A DNA stretch of 64,000 nucleotides from Caballeronia udeis (GCF_001544555.2 NZ_FCOK02000041.1:18501-82500), one strand, 5' to 3'; counted from the first letter of the stretch, positions 35,160 through 44,635 are shown. Translations and numbers: made by a program. The notes: a model not told the origin generated them from the sequence alone.

Positions 35160-36899
35160 ATGAGGATGACTGAAGAAACAGCATTGGAACGAAGCGAGCC
35201 GGATCAGAAAAATCCCTACGGCATGATCTTCGAACAGGACGTTCCCATTCCCGTAAGCGATGGGCTCGTTTTGCGTGCGAACGTATTCCGTCCGGACGCA
35301 GAAGGCAACTTTCCCGTGATCATGGCGCAGGGCGTATACGGCAAGGATCTTCATTTCGAGGACGGCTTCAAGACGCAATGGGATCAGCTAATCGGCGTAT
35401 ATCCGGACCTCTGCAGCAACGGATCCACAGGCAAATATCTCCGCTGGGAAACAGCGGATCCTGAACGGTGGGTTCCGGATGGTTTTGTGATCATCCAGAT
35501 CGATTCGAGGGGAAGCGGAAAGTCGCCCGGCTACCTGGATCCTCGCTCGCCGCGCGAGATCGTGGACTACTACGACGCCATCGAATGGGCGGCCCGGCAA
35601 CCCTGGTCGAACGGCAAGATCGGTTTGCTGGGAATTTCCTACTACGCCGTGACGCAGTGGCGCGTCGCGACGTTAAGGCCGCCACATCTGGCAGCGATCT
35701 GCCCTTGGGAGGGTTATACCGACTACTACCGCGACAGCACGCATCACGGCGGCATCCTGAGCAGCGGCTTCGCTAACTACTGGTGGCCGAAGCAATGTCT
35801 CGCCGTGCAGCACGGCAACGGCGCCTCACCGCATCGGGAACGGGAGTCCGGCAAGCGTGTCACCGGCGAAGATGCATTGAGTGAACAGGAACTCATTGCC
35901 AATCGCACTGATTACGTCGCCGATATTCTGCGGCACTCGCTGGATAGCGCCTGGTGGCGTGAACGAACGCCAGTGCTCGATCGTATCGAGGTGCCGGTCC
36001 TGTCGGCCGGCAACTGGGGTGGCCCCGGCATGCATCTACGCGGGAACATCGAGGGTTTTCTCGGAGCGGGTTCGCAGCAGAAGTGGCTCTCGCTGCACGT
36101 TGGCAAGCACTGGGAGGGGTTTTATCTTCCCGAATACGTCGCCATGCAGAAGCGCTTCTTCAATCATTTTCTGCGCGATGAGCAGAACGGCTGGCAGAAC
36201 GAGCCTGAAGTGCGGATCGTTGTGCGCGATCCACGAGGCGACCGGGTGCGCACAGCGTCGTCGTTCCCATTGCCGGCGACGCAACCCACACGCCACTACC
36301 TTGACGTCGCGTCGGGCATGCTCTCCACCGATTGTCCCGCAGAGGAGTGCAGCGCGATCTTCGACGCCATGGGAGACGGGGTGAGCTTCACGACAGCACC
36401 CTTTGCAGTCGATACCGAATTTACCGGCTTCATCACGGCCCATCTTTGGGTGTCTTCATCGACGGAAGACATGGACCTGTTTGCCGTCTTGCGTATCGTC
36501 GATGCGGCCGGCAAGGAGCTCGTCATCAGTGGTGCGCACGAAGCGTCTCCCGTGTCGCGCGGCTGGCTTCGCGTGTCGCATCGCAGGCTCGATCCACAGC
36601 GGAGCAATGCGCTACGTCCCTTCCACGCTCATGACCGGGTCGAGCCGTTGGTGCCGGGTGAGTTCTACGAAGTGGACGTCGAGATCTGGCCAACATCGAT
36701 GGTTTTTCCGAAGGGCTATCGATTGGTGTTGACCATTATGGGTAAGGATTTCGAGTTCCCCGACATTCCAGGCCGGATCCTGCACAAGCATGCATCCGAC
36801 CGCGGCGGCGCGACTTTCCAGGGCAGCAGTCGCATTCTGACCGGCGGGACTCGTGCGTCCTATCTGACGCTTCCCCACATCCCCAGCACTAACGATTGA
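35160..36899 (+). CDS. CocE/NonD family serine hydrolase
   Basis: The 579-residue protein has the X-Pro dipeptidyl-peptidase/CocE layout. An N-terminal alpha/beta-hydrolase has PIPVSDGLVLRANVFRP, the oxyanion region QIDSRGSGKSPG, the nucleophile in GLLGISYYAVTQ, and His in VGKHWEGFY. A jelly-roll C-terminal domain (TEFTGFITAHLWVSSSTEDMDLF) follows. The usual catalytic Asp position reads NWGGPG, as in some subfamily members. It probably cleaves an ester or amide of the aromatic substrate before ring attack. I use the ATG at 35160 behind GGAGATAAGG; the longer frame starts inside the promoter. Confidence 0.88.
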   Translation: MRMTEETALERSEPDQKNPYGMIFEQDVPIPVSDGLVLRANVFRPDAEGNFPVIMAQGVYGKDLHFEDGFKTQWDQLIGVYPDLCSNGSTGKYLRWETADPERWVPDGFVIIQIDSRGSGKSPGYLDPRSPREIVDYYDAIEWAARQPWSNGKIGLLGISYYAVTQWRVATLRPPHLAAICPWEGYTDYYRDSTHHGGILSSGFANYWWPKQCLAVQHGNGASPHRERESGKRVTGEDALSEQELIANRTDYVADILRHSLDSAWWRERTPVLDRIEVPVLSAGNWGGPGMHLRGNIEGFLGAGSQQKWLSLHVGKHWEGFYLPEYVAMQKRFFNHFLRDEQNGWQNEPEVRIVVRDPRGDRVRTASSFPLPATQPTRHYLDVASGMLSTDCPAEECSAIFDAMGDGVSFTTAPFAVDTEFTGFITAHLWVSSSTEDMDLFAVLRIVDAAGKELVISGAHEASPVSRGWLRVSHRRLDPQRSNALRPFHAHDRVEPLVPGEFYEVDVEIWPTSMVFPKGYRLVLTIMGKDFEFPDIPGRILHKHASDRGGATFQGSSRILTGGTRASYLTLPHIPSTND

Positions 36900-36911
36900 G
36901 AGGAGTAGGCG

Positions 36912-37379
36912 ATGCAGATTCGAAGGGTAGTCACCGGACACAAGCCGAACGGCGAGGCCACGATCCTGATCGACGAACCGTCCAACGATGTTGTCAGCTT
37001 CCGTCCAGGCGCCACCGTCTGCAATATCTGGTCGGCGGCGTTGCCGGCCGATAACGACGACCCCAGCGACGGAGCGAAACAGATCGTTGGCACTGCAATG
37101 AAGGGGCGCTCGGTCTTCCGTGTCATCGAATACGCGCCGGGTGTCGCGCCGCGCAATCATCGGACCGATTCGATCGACTACGCCATCGTGCTCGCGGGTG
37201 AGATCACGATGGAAATCGATCATGAGGCCGTGATGCTGCGCGCTGGAGATGTGCTCGTGCAGCGCGGCACGATTCACAACTGGGTCAATCGAGGTGATAC
37301 GCCATGTGTCATCGCTTTTGTCCTGATCGATGCGGTGCCGGTGACGATCGCGGGCGACGCGATGACCGCGGTCGGATGA
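36912..37379 (+). CDS. Cupin-domain protein
   Basis: The 155-residue protein has one cupin barrel: motif 1 around NHRTDSIDYAIVLAGEITMEID and motif 2 around GDVLVQRGTIHNWVNRG. Motif 1 keeps one clear His and an Asp where Glu/His are usual, so metal binding is plausible but atypical. It lies 12 nt after the CocE-like gene with GAGGAG upstream. Small cupins beside monooxygenases often act on pathway intermediates or as ligand sensors; the function here is unknown. Confidence 0.85.
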   Translation: MQIRRVVTGHKPNGEATILIDEPSNDVVSFRPGATVCNIWSAALPADNDDPSDGAKQIVGTAMKGRSVFRVIEYAPGVAPRNHRTDSIDYAIVLAGEITMEIDHEAVMLRAGDVLVQRGTIHNWVNRGDTPCVIAFVLIDAVPVTIAGDAMTAVG

Positions 37380-37500
37380 CGCAAAGGCACTGGTCGCCAC
37401 TACTGACCACTTGCCGATGATTCACAGCTGCACTGACCGCATGATTCGCAAATTTATGAATGAAGATCCTCAGCAGTTGAACACTATGAAAGGAAATATG

Positions 37501-38661
37501 ATGAAGCCGATTAGGCGGGTGCTGATTGTGGGTGGAGGCATCGGCGGTCTGTCATTGGCCGTCGCATTGGGGCGCCGGGGGATTCAGGCTGAAATCGTCG
37601 AGATCAAGTCTGAACACAACGTCTACGGTGTGGGCATCATCCAACCCGGTAATGCGCTGCGTGCGTTGAACGGTCTTGGCCTGATGGAGCGTTGTCTCGC
37701 CGAAGGGCTTCAGATCGACTACTACGTGATGAACGACAGTGACGGCGAGTTCATTGCAAGGATGAAGCTGCTGCGGATCGCCAGTCCGGATATTCCGGCC
37801 GTCAACGGTTTGCCGCGCACGGCGCTGCACCGCATCCTGACGGAGACGGCTACCGCTGTGGGCGCGAGGATTCGGCTGGGGTTGAGCGTGCAGGCGCTTG
37901 AACAGGTCGGCGACGAGGTGGACGTGACACTGACAGATGGCTCGCGGGAAAGATACGATCTCGTCGTCGGGGCAGACGGTATCCGCTCGCGGATCCGGAC
38001 GCTGCTATTCGGCAGTCAGTTCGATCCTCAATACACGGGCCACGGTGTCTGGCGTTTTACGACCACCCGGCCTGCTGAGATCGACCATCAGATCATGTAT
38101 TTCGGTGTCGGGGTTAAAGCGGGGATCATGCCGGTCTCCAAGGACCAGATGTATCTCCTCCTGGTCACCAACGAACCCGGCAATCCGCGCTTCGAAGCCG
38201 ATCAGCTTCCACGCCTGCTGCGCGAACGCCTGCAATCATTTACTGCGCCTCTCGTCACACAGATCCGCGAACAGATTGAAGACCCGGCGCGCGTCATCTA
38301 TGGTCCGATCGAAGAGGTCATCATTCCATCGCCCTGGTACCGCGGCAGTGTGTTGCTAATCGGCGATGCCGCGCATGCCTCTGGTCCGCATGTATCGCAG
38401 GGTGCGACTATGGCGATCGAGGACGCGGTCGTGCTGGCGGAGTTGATTGCGGAGGGTGAGAACGTGGAGAAAACGCTCGCGAGATTCATGGAACGCCGCT
38501 ATGAGCGTTGCAAATTCGTGCAGGACATCTCGCACCAGATCGGACAGGACGGCAATCTCGACGACCCTGTCCTTTGCGAACTGCGCAATGAACGAATGCG
38601 CGCTGCCTTCCAGGACCCGCAGCCGCGGCCGCACGAACGGCGCCTCGCGGAGCCGATCTAG
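37501..38661 (+). CDS. FAD-dependent aromatic-ring monooxygenase (set 1)
   Basis: The 386-residue protein is a class A flavoprotein monooxygenase. It has the Rossmann motif GGGIGG at 11-16, the DG motif region LVVGADGIRSRIR, and the GD motif LLIGDAAHASGPHVSQGATMAIEDAVVLA. It should hydroxylate a phenolic ring with NAD(P)H and O2, preparing it for extradiol cleavage. It is a clear paralogue of the monooxygenase at 51.8 kb; both share VYGVGIIQP and ALRAL.GLGL. I use the ATG at 37501, 6 nt after AGGA; an ATG three bases earlier is too close. It is third in the operon from promoter B. Confidence 0.9.
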   Translation: MKPIRRVLIVGGGIGGLSLAVALGRRGIQAEIVEIKSEHNVYGVGIIQPGNALRALNGLGLMERCLAEGLQIDYYVMNDSDGEFIARMKLLRIASPDIPAVNGLPRTALHRILTETATAVGARIRLGLSVQALEQVGDEVDVTLTDGSRERYDLVVGADGIRSRIRTLLFGSQFDPQYTGHGVWRFTTTRPAEIDHQIMYFGVGVKAGIMPVSKDQMYLLLVTNEPGNPRFEADQLPRLLRERLQSFTAPLVTQIREQIEDPARVIYGPIEEVIIPSPWYRGSVLLIGDAAHASGPHVSQGATMAIEDAVVLAELIAEGENVEKTLARFMERRYERCKFVQDISHQIGQDGNLDDPVLCELRNERMRAAFQDPQPRPHERRLAEPI

Positions 38662-38699
38662 ATAGTGTCGGAGAGCGGTGAAGGGCGCACGCTCACCGG

Positions 38700-39416
38700 T
38701 TATCGCTTGCGCGGCGTTCGTGCGGCTGCCGATGACTTGTCCGTGCTTTTGTCGCTCGTCGCTACGTTGAGTGCGGCGGAGCCCATCACCAGATCGGTGA
38801 CGAAGTCGCAAAATCGTTCCTTGAATGCAGGGGAGTCGACTTCGTTTCCGAACAATGCAGTGAAGACAGGTTTCGCGCTGAACATGAATTCGCAAAGCGC
38901 CGCAATCGAAACGTGAATAAACCGCGCATCCAGGGGATAGGCCTGTCCGGTAGCGTGTTCACCGCTCAGGAGCGTCTGCAATTCGCCGATGGAATGCCGG
39001 AACCTGTCGAGTGCGGCATCGCGCTCGGGGCCGATCGTGTTGAAGAGATAGTCGACCACCAGACGATGGTAGTGCGGGTTGCTCCCGAAAAAGTCCAAAA
39101 AGATCGAGATGCGCAGACGCAGGCGATCTCTGACGGAACCGTCGTGGATGTTGGAGGCGACGAAGCGGTTGCGCAGTTCCTCCGTGATCTGGATGGCGAC
39201 CACTTTGAGAAGATCCGGCATCTGACCGAAGTAGTAGCGGATCAACCGCTTGTCGATGCCTGCCAGCAGCGCTACCTGCTGGAACGTGATCTCTCCCGGC
39301 GGTACGGTTTTCAGCGTCTCCCGCGCCGCGGCCAGGATGGCTTCCTTGCCGACGGCCCCAGACGTGGACGGGCGGCCCTGGGGGCGTCGAGTCTTTTCAG
39401 TTTTTCGGGCTGGCAT
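38700..39416 (-). CDS. TetR-family regulator, candidate repressor of the set 1 genes
   Basis: The 238-residue protein has a TetR N-terminal helix-turn-helix (GKEAILAAARETL, then ITFQQVALLAGIDKRLIRYYFGQMPDLL) and a large C-terminal ligand domain. The longest frame adds 45 unrelated residues; the ATG at 39416 (MPARKTEK) is the natural start. It is convergent with the monooxygenase and divergent from the GST gene; site C lies in the intergenic region. Being the only regulator among four promoters with the same palindrome, it is the simplest candidate to bind them. Confidence 0.88.
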   Translation of the reverse strand: MPARKTEKTRRPQGRPSTSGAVGKEAILAAARETLKTVPPGEITFQQVALLAGIDKRLIRYYFGQMPDLLKVVAIQITEELRNRFVASNIHDGSVRDRLRLRISIFLDFFGSNPHYHRLVVDYLFNTIGPERDAALDRFRHSIGELQTLLSGEHATGQAYPLDARFIHVSIAALCEFMFSAKPVFTALFGNEVDSPAFKERFCDFVTDLVMGSAALNVATSDKSTDKSSAAARTPRKR

Positions 39417-39544
39417 ATCCGGTTGGTTCTTTTCCTGATTATGACGGGTAATCGTACTCGGGGGATTGCAGCATCGCAGCGGAATTATGCCCAATCCGCG
39501 ATTGTAGTGAGGACGAGATTGGCGGTACCCGTAGTCGAAGCATA

Positions 39545-39573
39545 TTGACATTTCCCATAAATGGGAATTAAAT
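39545..39573 (+). promoter_or_regulatory. Promoter with operator site C (GST-MFS unit)
   Basis: TTGACA (39545-39550) overlaps by one base the palindrome ATTTCCC-ATAAAT-GGGAATT (39550-39569). A -10-like TTAAAT (39568-39573) lies at 17-bp spacing. The arms match the consensus TATTCCC-N6-GGGAATA except at the outer positions. It stands between the TetR gene and the GST gene, so it may also serve autoregulation. Confidence 0.75.
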
Positions 39574-39608
39574 CATTGACAGTGTTCAGCGGATAGGAGA
39601 GAAAGTCA

Positions 39609-40397
39609 ATGCTTGAGCTTTATCACACGGTGAACTCCGTCTGCGCGCAGAAAGTCAGGATCGAACTGGCAGAAAAGGACCTGGATTGGGAAAGCCATCA
39701 GATGACCCTACGCGGCGACCAGTTCGACGAGGCCTATCTCAAGCTCAATCCGAACGGTGTGGTTCCGACGTTGATCCATGACGGACAGCCCGTCATCGAA
39801 TCGTCGGTCATCCTCTACTATCTGGAGGACTGTTTTCCTGACGTGCGGTTGATGCCGGAAGACCCGACGGATCGCGTTACCGTGCGGCTGTTCAACAAGT
39901 TCATTGACGAGTACGTGCACAACGCGTGCACCGTGCTGACTTTCGCTATCGCATTCCGGACGCGCTTCCAGAAAATGGATCCGGTCAACCGCGAAAGCTA
40001 TCTATCGGGCGCACCGAATCAGAAGCGCTCCGACCACAAGCGCGATGTGATAGCCCACGGCCTGGACTCGAAATTCTGTGTCGAGGCAGTCGGGCATTTC
40101 ATCAAGCTATTGCAGTGGATCGAACGTGCAACGCTCGATCATGACTATCTGGCCGGTGACGAATTATCGCTCGCGGATATCGCGGTCATACCCTACGTGA
40201 TCCGTCTGGACATGTTGCGCCTCGCGCCAATGTGGCATTCCTATCCCCATGTGGTGGCATGGTACGAGCGCACGCGAAAGCGCCCTGCGGTCGAGCGCGC
40301 AATCGTCAGCAGCATGACGGCGGTGGACCGGGCGCCGTTCGAAGAGATATCCGTCGATCCCTGGCCAGCCATCGGCCGCATGGTGGGACAAGCCTAG
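39609..40397 (+). CDS. Glutathione S-transferase family protein (possible isomerase)
   Basis: The 262-residue protein has a thioredoxin-like N-terminal GST domain (LYHTVNSVCAQKVRIELAEKDLDWE, then NPNGVVPTLIHDGQPVIESSVILYYLED) and a helical C-terminal domain (YLAGDELSLADIAVIPYVIRLDML). In ring-cleavage operons such proteins isomerise maleyl- to fumaryl-type products, which would fit the FAH gene in the same regulon. Glutathione-dependent ether cleavage is an alternative. AGGAGAG lies 8 nt before the start. Confidence 0.85.
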   Translation: MLELYHTVNSVCAQKVRIELAEKDLDWESHQMTLRGDQFDEAYLKLNPNGVVPTLIHDGQPVIESSVILYYLEDCFPDVRLMPEDPTDRVTVRLFNKFIDEYVHNACTVLTFAIAFRTRFQKMDPVNRESYLSGAPNQKRSDHKRDVIAHGLDSKFCVEAVGHFIKLLQWIERATLDHDYLAGDELSLADIAVIPYVIRLDMLRLAPMWHSYPHVVAWYERTRKRPAVERAIVSSMTAVDRAPFEEISVDPWPAIGRMVGQA

Positions 40398-40472
40398 ATT
40401 CATTCATCGTCGGAATCGACGTTCAATAATAGCTGCCCTCGTCGACGGGCAGACGATATCAGGAGACTTGAC

Positions 40473-41900
40473 GTGTTGACGGTAAAAGCAATTGTTCCCA
40501 CTGAGGAGCATGCAACCCATTCGCCGGCAACAGCGGCCGATGCCAATCATGCGGCCGCTGCGGCAGATATCACCGCGCGTATCGAGCGGCTGCCATTCTC
40601 CTCCTGGCATGTGCGCCTGGTGACAGTGGTCGGTATCGCGCATCTTCTCGATGCGTTCGACTCGCTGGCCATTGCGCTCGTGCTGCCTGTACTGATCGAA
40701 CTCTGGCACTTTTCGCCGGGGCAGGTCGGCCTGGTTTTTTCCATCGGGTATCTCGGACAGATCGTCGGGGCGATTGGCTTGAGCTGGTTGTCGGAACGCT
40801 TCGGGCGCCTTCGTGTACTGCGACTCGCGCTGGGGATCATGGCCGTTCTTAGCCTGGCGACTGCCTTCGCCGGCAGTTACATGACCTTCGTTATCCTGCG
40901 CCTGATCCAGGGACTGGGACTCGGCGGCGAAGTGCCGGTTGCCGCCACCCTGGTCAACGAACTGACGCCGGCCCGTTTTCGTGGCCGCGTTATCAGTTCG
41001 TTACAGAGCATATTCGCCGCGGGTCTTTTCCTCACGTCGTTCGCGGCGGTCTGGCTGATTCCGCAGTTTGGCTGGAAATCGATGTTCTACCTGGGCGCGC
41101 TGCCGGGCTTGCTGATATTTGTGATCGGCGGCGTGGTCCCGGAATCGCCGCGATGGCTCGCGTTACGAGGCAGAATCGATGAGGCCACCGCAGCCACGGA
41201 GCGTATTGAGGCGGCCATATCGAAGCAGGGCACGCGACCCCTTCCGGCGGTCGGTCCGCTCACACTTCATCCGATACGGCGACACGGCCGATTCGCGGAT
41301 CTATTCCGCAACGGCTATGCGGTTCGTACCGTCTGCATCTGGGTCCTGATGTTCTGCATCTCCGCATGTGGTAATGCGCTGATTACCTGGCTGCCGACGA
41401 TCTACAAGACCGTTTATCACGTCACCCTCACCAACACGTTCCTGCTGAGCAGTGTGCTGGGCATCGCGGGCCTGTCTGGTGCCATTACGAGCGTTCTCGT
41501 GATCGACAGCATCGGTCGTCGCCGCACTTTCATGCTGTCGTTGTTCGGCAGCGCCGTGCCACTGATCGCGCTGGGGTTGGCCGGCCATCTGCCGATGCTC
41601 GCGGTGGTGTCGTTGCTGACGGTGAGTAACTACCTGCTCGCAATCGGGCTCGGCAGTATCCATACCTATGCCACTGAAATTTATCCGACCCGCATGCGGG
41701 CGCTAGGTGCAGGCGCGGCCATGGCCTGGCTGCGTATCGCTCAGGTGGTGAGTCCGCTTGTGATTGGGGCACTCCTTAGCCACATCGGCGTTGGTGCGGT
41801 GTTTCTCTTCCTTGCCGTGATGGGATTGATCGGTGGACTGACGGTTGCCGTTGCCGCGATCGAAACCAAGGGCCGCATTCTCGAAGAAATCTCCGTTTGA
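40473..41900 (+). CDS. MFS transporter for an aromatic compound (set 1)
   Basis: The 475-residue protein has 12 predicted transmembrane helices and MFS signatures. After the second helix comes SWLSERFGRLRVLRLALG. The segment LRLIQGLGLGGEVPVAATLVNELTPARFRGRVIS and PESPRWLALRGR are typical of the aromatic acid:H+ symporter/NiaP-like group. It likely imports the substrate. It follows the GST gene by 75 nt, and a rho-independent terminator follows 21 nt after the stop. Confidence 0.92.
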   Translation: MLTVKAIVPTEEHATHSPATAADANHAAAAADITARIERLPFSSWHVRLVTVVGIAHLLDAFDSLAIALVLPVLIELWHFSPGQVGLVFSIGYLGQIVGAIGLSWLSERFGRLRVLRLALGIMAVLSLATAFAGSYMTFVILRLIQGLGLGGEVPVAATLVNELTPARFRGRVISSLQSIFAAGLFLTSFAAVWLIPQFGWKSMFYLGALPGLLIFVIGGVVPESPRWLALRGRIDEATAATERIEAAISKQGTRPLPAVGPLTLHPIRRHGRFADLFRNGYAVRTVCIWVLMFCISACGNALITWLPTIYKTVYHVTLTNTFLLSSVLGIAGLSGAITSVLVIDSIGRRRTFMLSLFGSAVPLIALGLAGHLPMLAVVSLLTVSNYLLAIGLGSIHTYATEIYPTRMRALGAGAAMAWLRIAQVVSPLVIGALLSHIGVGAVFLFLAVMGLIGGLTVAVAAIETKGRILEEISV

Positions 41901-41921
41901 AGCTGTCTTTGTGACAGCGTG

Positions 41922-41955
41922 GCCGCTTCGGAGAATTGGAATAAGCGGCTTTTTT
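41922..41955 (+). terminator. Rho-independent terminator between MFS gene and dioxygenase
   Basis: GCCGCTT (41922-41928) and AAGCGGC (41943-41949) pair perfectly and are followed by six T residues. A smaller GCTGTC/GACAGC hairpin lies just before it (41902-41918). The terminator ends 23 nt before the dioxygenase ATG, leaving room only for its ribosome site. Confidence 0.8.
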
Positions 41956-41978
41956 CGCGTTCTTGAATGGAGGTACAA

Positions 41979-42935
41979 ATGGCAATATTGGGTGTGCAAA
42001 CAGTGGTGTTCGGCGTCGACGATATGGCGCGCTGCACACAGTTCTTCGATGATTTTGGCCTGGCAAGAGAAGATACCGATGCCGTAGAGTACAAACTACG
42101 CGAAGGTTCGCACGTGGTTCTGCAGCAAAGTACAGATTCCTCGCTGCCGCCGTCTTTTGGTTCGGGTCCGGGTGTCCGGCAAGTTATCTGGGGAGTCGAT
42201 AGCCAGGAAAGCCTCGACGCGATCGAGGCTGACCTGCGTAGCGACCGTACCGTCGAAAAAGACGCTCACGGGCGGATTTATTGTCTCGACGATGCGGGGT
42301 TGTCGATCGGGTTTGGTCTTTTCGAGCGCCAACCGCTCATCTCGGACGAGGAGCTGGTCAACTCGCCTGGCCGCTCGCTACGCTGGAATCGCCACCGTAA
42401 ATGGTTCAAGCGCGCGGCACCTCAGCTCATCCATCATGTCGTCTTTGCCTGTCCGGAATACGAGAAGGCGGCCCGGTTCTATCGGGATCGACTTAAGTTC
42501 CGCGTAACGGATGTTTCACGCGATCGCGGCATATTTCTTCGAGCCGACGGGCGGTCCGATCATCACAACCTGTTCTGGCTAAAAGACACGCGCGCCCGAT
42601 TTGTCCATATCTCGTTCGGCGTCGAAAATCTGGATGAGCTTGTGGCGGGTGCGAATCATATGCAACGCACGGGCTGGACAAGCAACCTGGGGCTGGGGCG
42701 ACATCGGCTTTCGTCGACGATTTACGCCTACATCAACAATCCTGCAGGCGGTGAGGCGGAGTATTCGGCCGATACCGACTGTCTGGACGATCGCTGGCAA
42801 CCGAGGATCTGGAACCCGCCGTTTGCAAATCAGCATTGGGTTGCGAATCTGCCGGAGTTTCTGATCAAGCATCCCGAGGAAGATGTGAGGCTGCTGGCCG
42901 AGATCGATCCCGAACTGGCCAGCATTCCGGAGTAA
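41979..42935 (+). CDS. Type I extradiol ring-cleavage dioxygenase (VOC family, set 1)
   Basis: The 318-residue protein has two tandem VOC domains as in BphC. Residues aligning with the iron ligands are H153 (IHHVVF), H210 (RFVHISFGV) and E261 (GGEAEYSAD). The catalytic positions H196 (DHHNLFW) and H242 (GLGRH) are also kept, so it should be active. It would cleave a catechol-type ring next to two hydroxyls, after the FAD monooxygenase. The ATG at 41979 has GGAGG 5 nt upstream. It is paralogous to the dioxygenase at 50.7 kb. Confidence 0.9.
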   Translation: MAILGVQTVVFGVDDMARCTQFFDDFGLAREDTDAVEYKLREGSHVVLQQSTDSSLPPSFGSGPGVRQVIWGVDSQESLDAIEADLRSDRTVEKDAHGRIYCLDDAGLSIGFGLFERQPLISDEELVNSPGRSLRWNRHRKWFKRAAPQLIHHVVFACPEYEKAARFYRDRLKFRVTDVSRDRGIFLRADGRSDHHNLFWLKDTRARFVHISFGVENLDELVAGANHMQRTGWTSNLGLGRHRLSSTIYAYINNPAGGEAEYSADTDCLDDRWQPRIWNPPFANQHWVANLPEFLIKHPEEDVRLLAEIDPELASIPE

Positions 42936-43004
42936 CCGGAAGGTTTGCTGCAGAACGGCCAGCCTCAAAACAATCGCGCAGGCAGCCGTTCATCGAGGGG
43001 ACGG

Positions 43005-44153
43005 CTAGAACGAGTGCCGGATTCCAAGCATGCTGCCCACCTGACTCATCCCTTTGCCTGGCGTGGACGCTCCGCCGCCGCTTACGGAATAAGCGGCATT
43101 GGCGCTGTTCTGCAGAAAACCAAGTTGCGCATACACTGCTGTACGTGACGACAAAATGTAGGTGGCGCGGGCCACTTCCATGGTCGCTCGCGTATCTTGC
43201 TGGCGATCGATAATCCGCTGCAGCAGCATGTCGAAAAACAGCGCCGGCGACATCTGATAGTCCGCCTCCAGCGCATATTGATTCGACGTGATGGTGGGCG
43301 TTGTCGTTGAGGCTGAGTTCACGTGACGATTCAGCCATACTGCCCCGAAGGTGAATTTGCCCACTTTCGCATACCCGTCCAGCACCAGACGCGCGTCCCG
43401 ATTGCCGCTGCTGGTCAGAGCAACGGGTGTCAGGCCGTTGAACAGGCTGGCCGCGGCACCTGGACCACCATTCTGACGGTCGTAGCTCGCAGCGGCACCC
43501 CAGTTTCTGGCGTCGTATTTCAGCAGGAGCGACCATTCCCGACATGCCGCGGCATTGCCGGGAATGCTACCTGCGCACGTTCCCTCCCCGGGCGTATTGA
43601 ATCCGTTTGCCGGTGAGGCATCCCGACCGAACGAGTAGCTTGCGCCGACCGTCAGACCTCCAACGTGCTTCTGATAGACGACGGTATTGTCGCTGCGGGG
43701 ATTCGCAATCCATGCATCGAGCGAGGCCAGTCCATAGATGTTGGTGCCGACGATATCGGCAGGCTGCAGCGACCAGAACAACATTGAATACTGCCGACCG
43801 AAGGTCAACGCACCGAGCGGACCGTCAATCCCGACAAAGGCTTGTCTGCCGAACAACCGGCCACCCTGATTGAGGCTGCCCGTGCCGGTTGCAAAACCGC
43901 TTTCGAGTGTGAACACCGCGTTGTAGCCGTCGCCGAGCGGCTCCGAGCCTTTCAGACCCCACCGCGAAGGTAGCTCGCCCGTGGTGCCTGGCATCCGTAC
44001 AAGCGAGCCGCCCGTCGGGTTCGCGTGATTCACGTATTCAATGCCCGTATCGATGATCCCGTATAGCGTGACACTCTGGGCGCGGGCCGCGCTACACCAA
44101 GTTGAAGCGAGCGCAGCTACGAGAACGCCTGAGATCGCTGTGATCCGATTCAT
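43005..44153 (-). CDS. General porin (Burkholderia type) of the set 1 regulon
   Basis: The 382-residue protein has a signal peptide ending in ARA, then QSVTLYGIIDTGIEYVNHA, SRWGLKGSEPLGDGYNAVFTLESGF and GRLFGRQAFVGI. It ends in a C-terminal Phe (GIRHSF) typical of beta-barrel assembly. It probably admits the pathway substrate across the outer membrane. GGAGACAGG precedes the ATG. The only promoter I see is D, about 260 nt upstream, giving a long leader. Confidence 0.93.
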   Translation of the reverse strand: MNRITAISGVLVAALASTWCSAARAQSVTLYGIIDTGIEYVNHANPTGGSLVRMPGTTGELPSRWGLKGSEPLGDGYNAVFTLESGFATGTGSLNQGGRLFGRQAFVGIDGPLGALTFGRQYSMLFWSLQPADIVGTNIYGLASLDAWIANPRSDNTVVYQKHVGGLTVGASYSFGRDASPANGFNTPGEGTCAGSIPGNAAACREWSLLLKYDARNWGAAASYDRQNGGPGAAASLFNGLTPVALTSSGNRDARLVLDGYAKVGKFTFGAVWLNRHVNSASTTTPTITSNQYALEADYQMSPALFFDMLLQRIIDRQQDTRATMEVARATYILSSRTAVYAQLGFLQNSANAAYSVSGGGASTPGKGMSQVGSMLGIRHSF

Positions 44154-44413
44154 GCCTGTCTCCGATATATATTTTAATAGTACTAATTGATATGAAACGG
44201 TTTAAAAAGCATTTCACCGCGAACGTCTGGCGACCTCCAGCCTTTTCGCGCTCCCTTGGTGCAAGGTGGGCCACCGGCGCTTTCTTTATCGGAAAACTTC
44301 GCTGAAGATGCGATTACAGTTCTCGCGACCGAAGCGCGCCAGACAGCGGTGCTGAATCCGATCGCGTCCGCAAAGCCGTGTTTCGCATCACGAACTGGAT
44401 TGCATGGATAGAA

Positions 44414-44442
44414 TTTATATTCCTACAATGGGGAATTGTCAA
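44414..44442 (-). promoter_or_regulatory. Promoter with operator site D (porin)
   Basis: On the minus strand, TTGACA (44442-44437) overlaps by one base AATTCCC-CATTGT-AGGAATA (44437-44418). A good -10 TATAAA (44419-44414) lies at 17-bp spacing. The palindrome has one arm mismatch. The architecture matches sites A-C. The rest of the 44154-44635 gap shows no gene. Confidence 0.75.
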
Positions 44443-44635
44443 TTGACGGATTGGGAAGGATTTCCCTTAGTCGTTGTACGAAGCGGCTCGGCCTGTTTGC
44501 CGGGATGGGTGGCCGCGGAGGTGTTTGGGCTAACAACGCCACGCGCCGGCCCGAACTGACGTGCGCAGCGGACCGAGGCTCATTGAACAGCAACATGAGG
44601 CGTCGATAGATGCTTCTTGATGGCTAAGCGAATGA

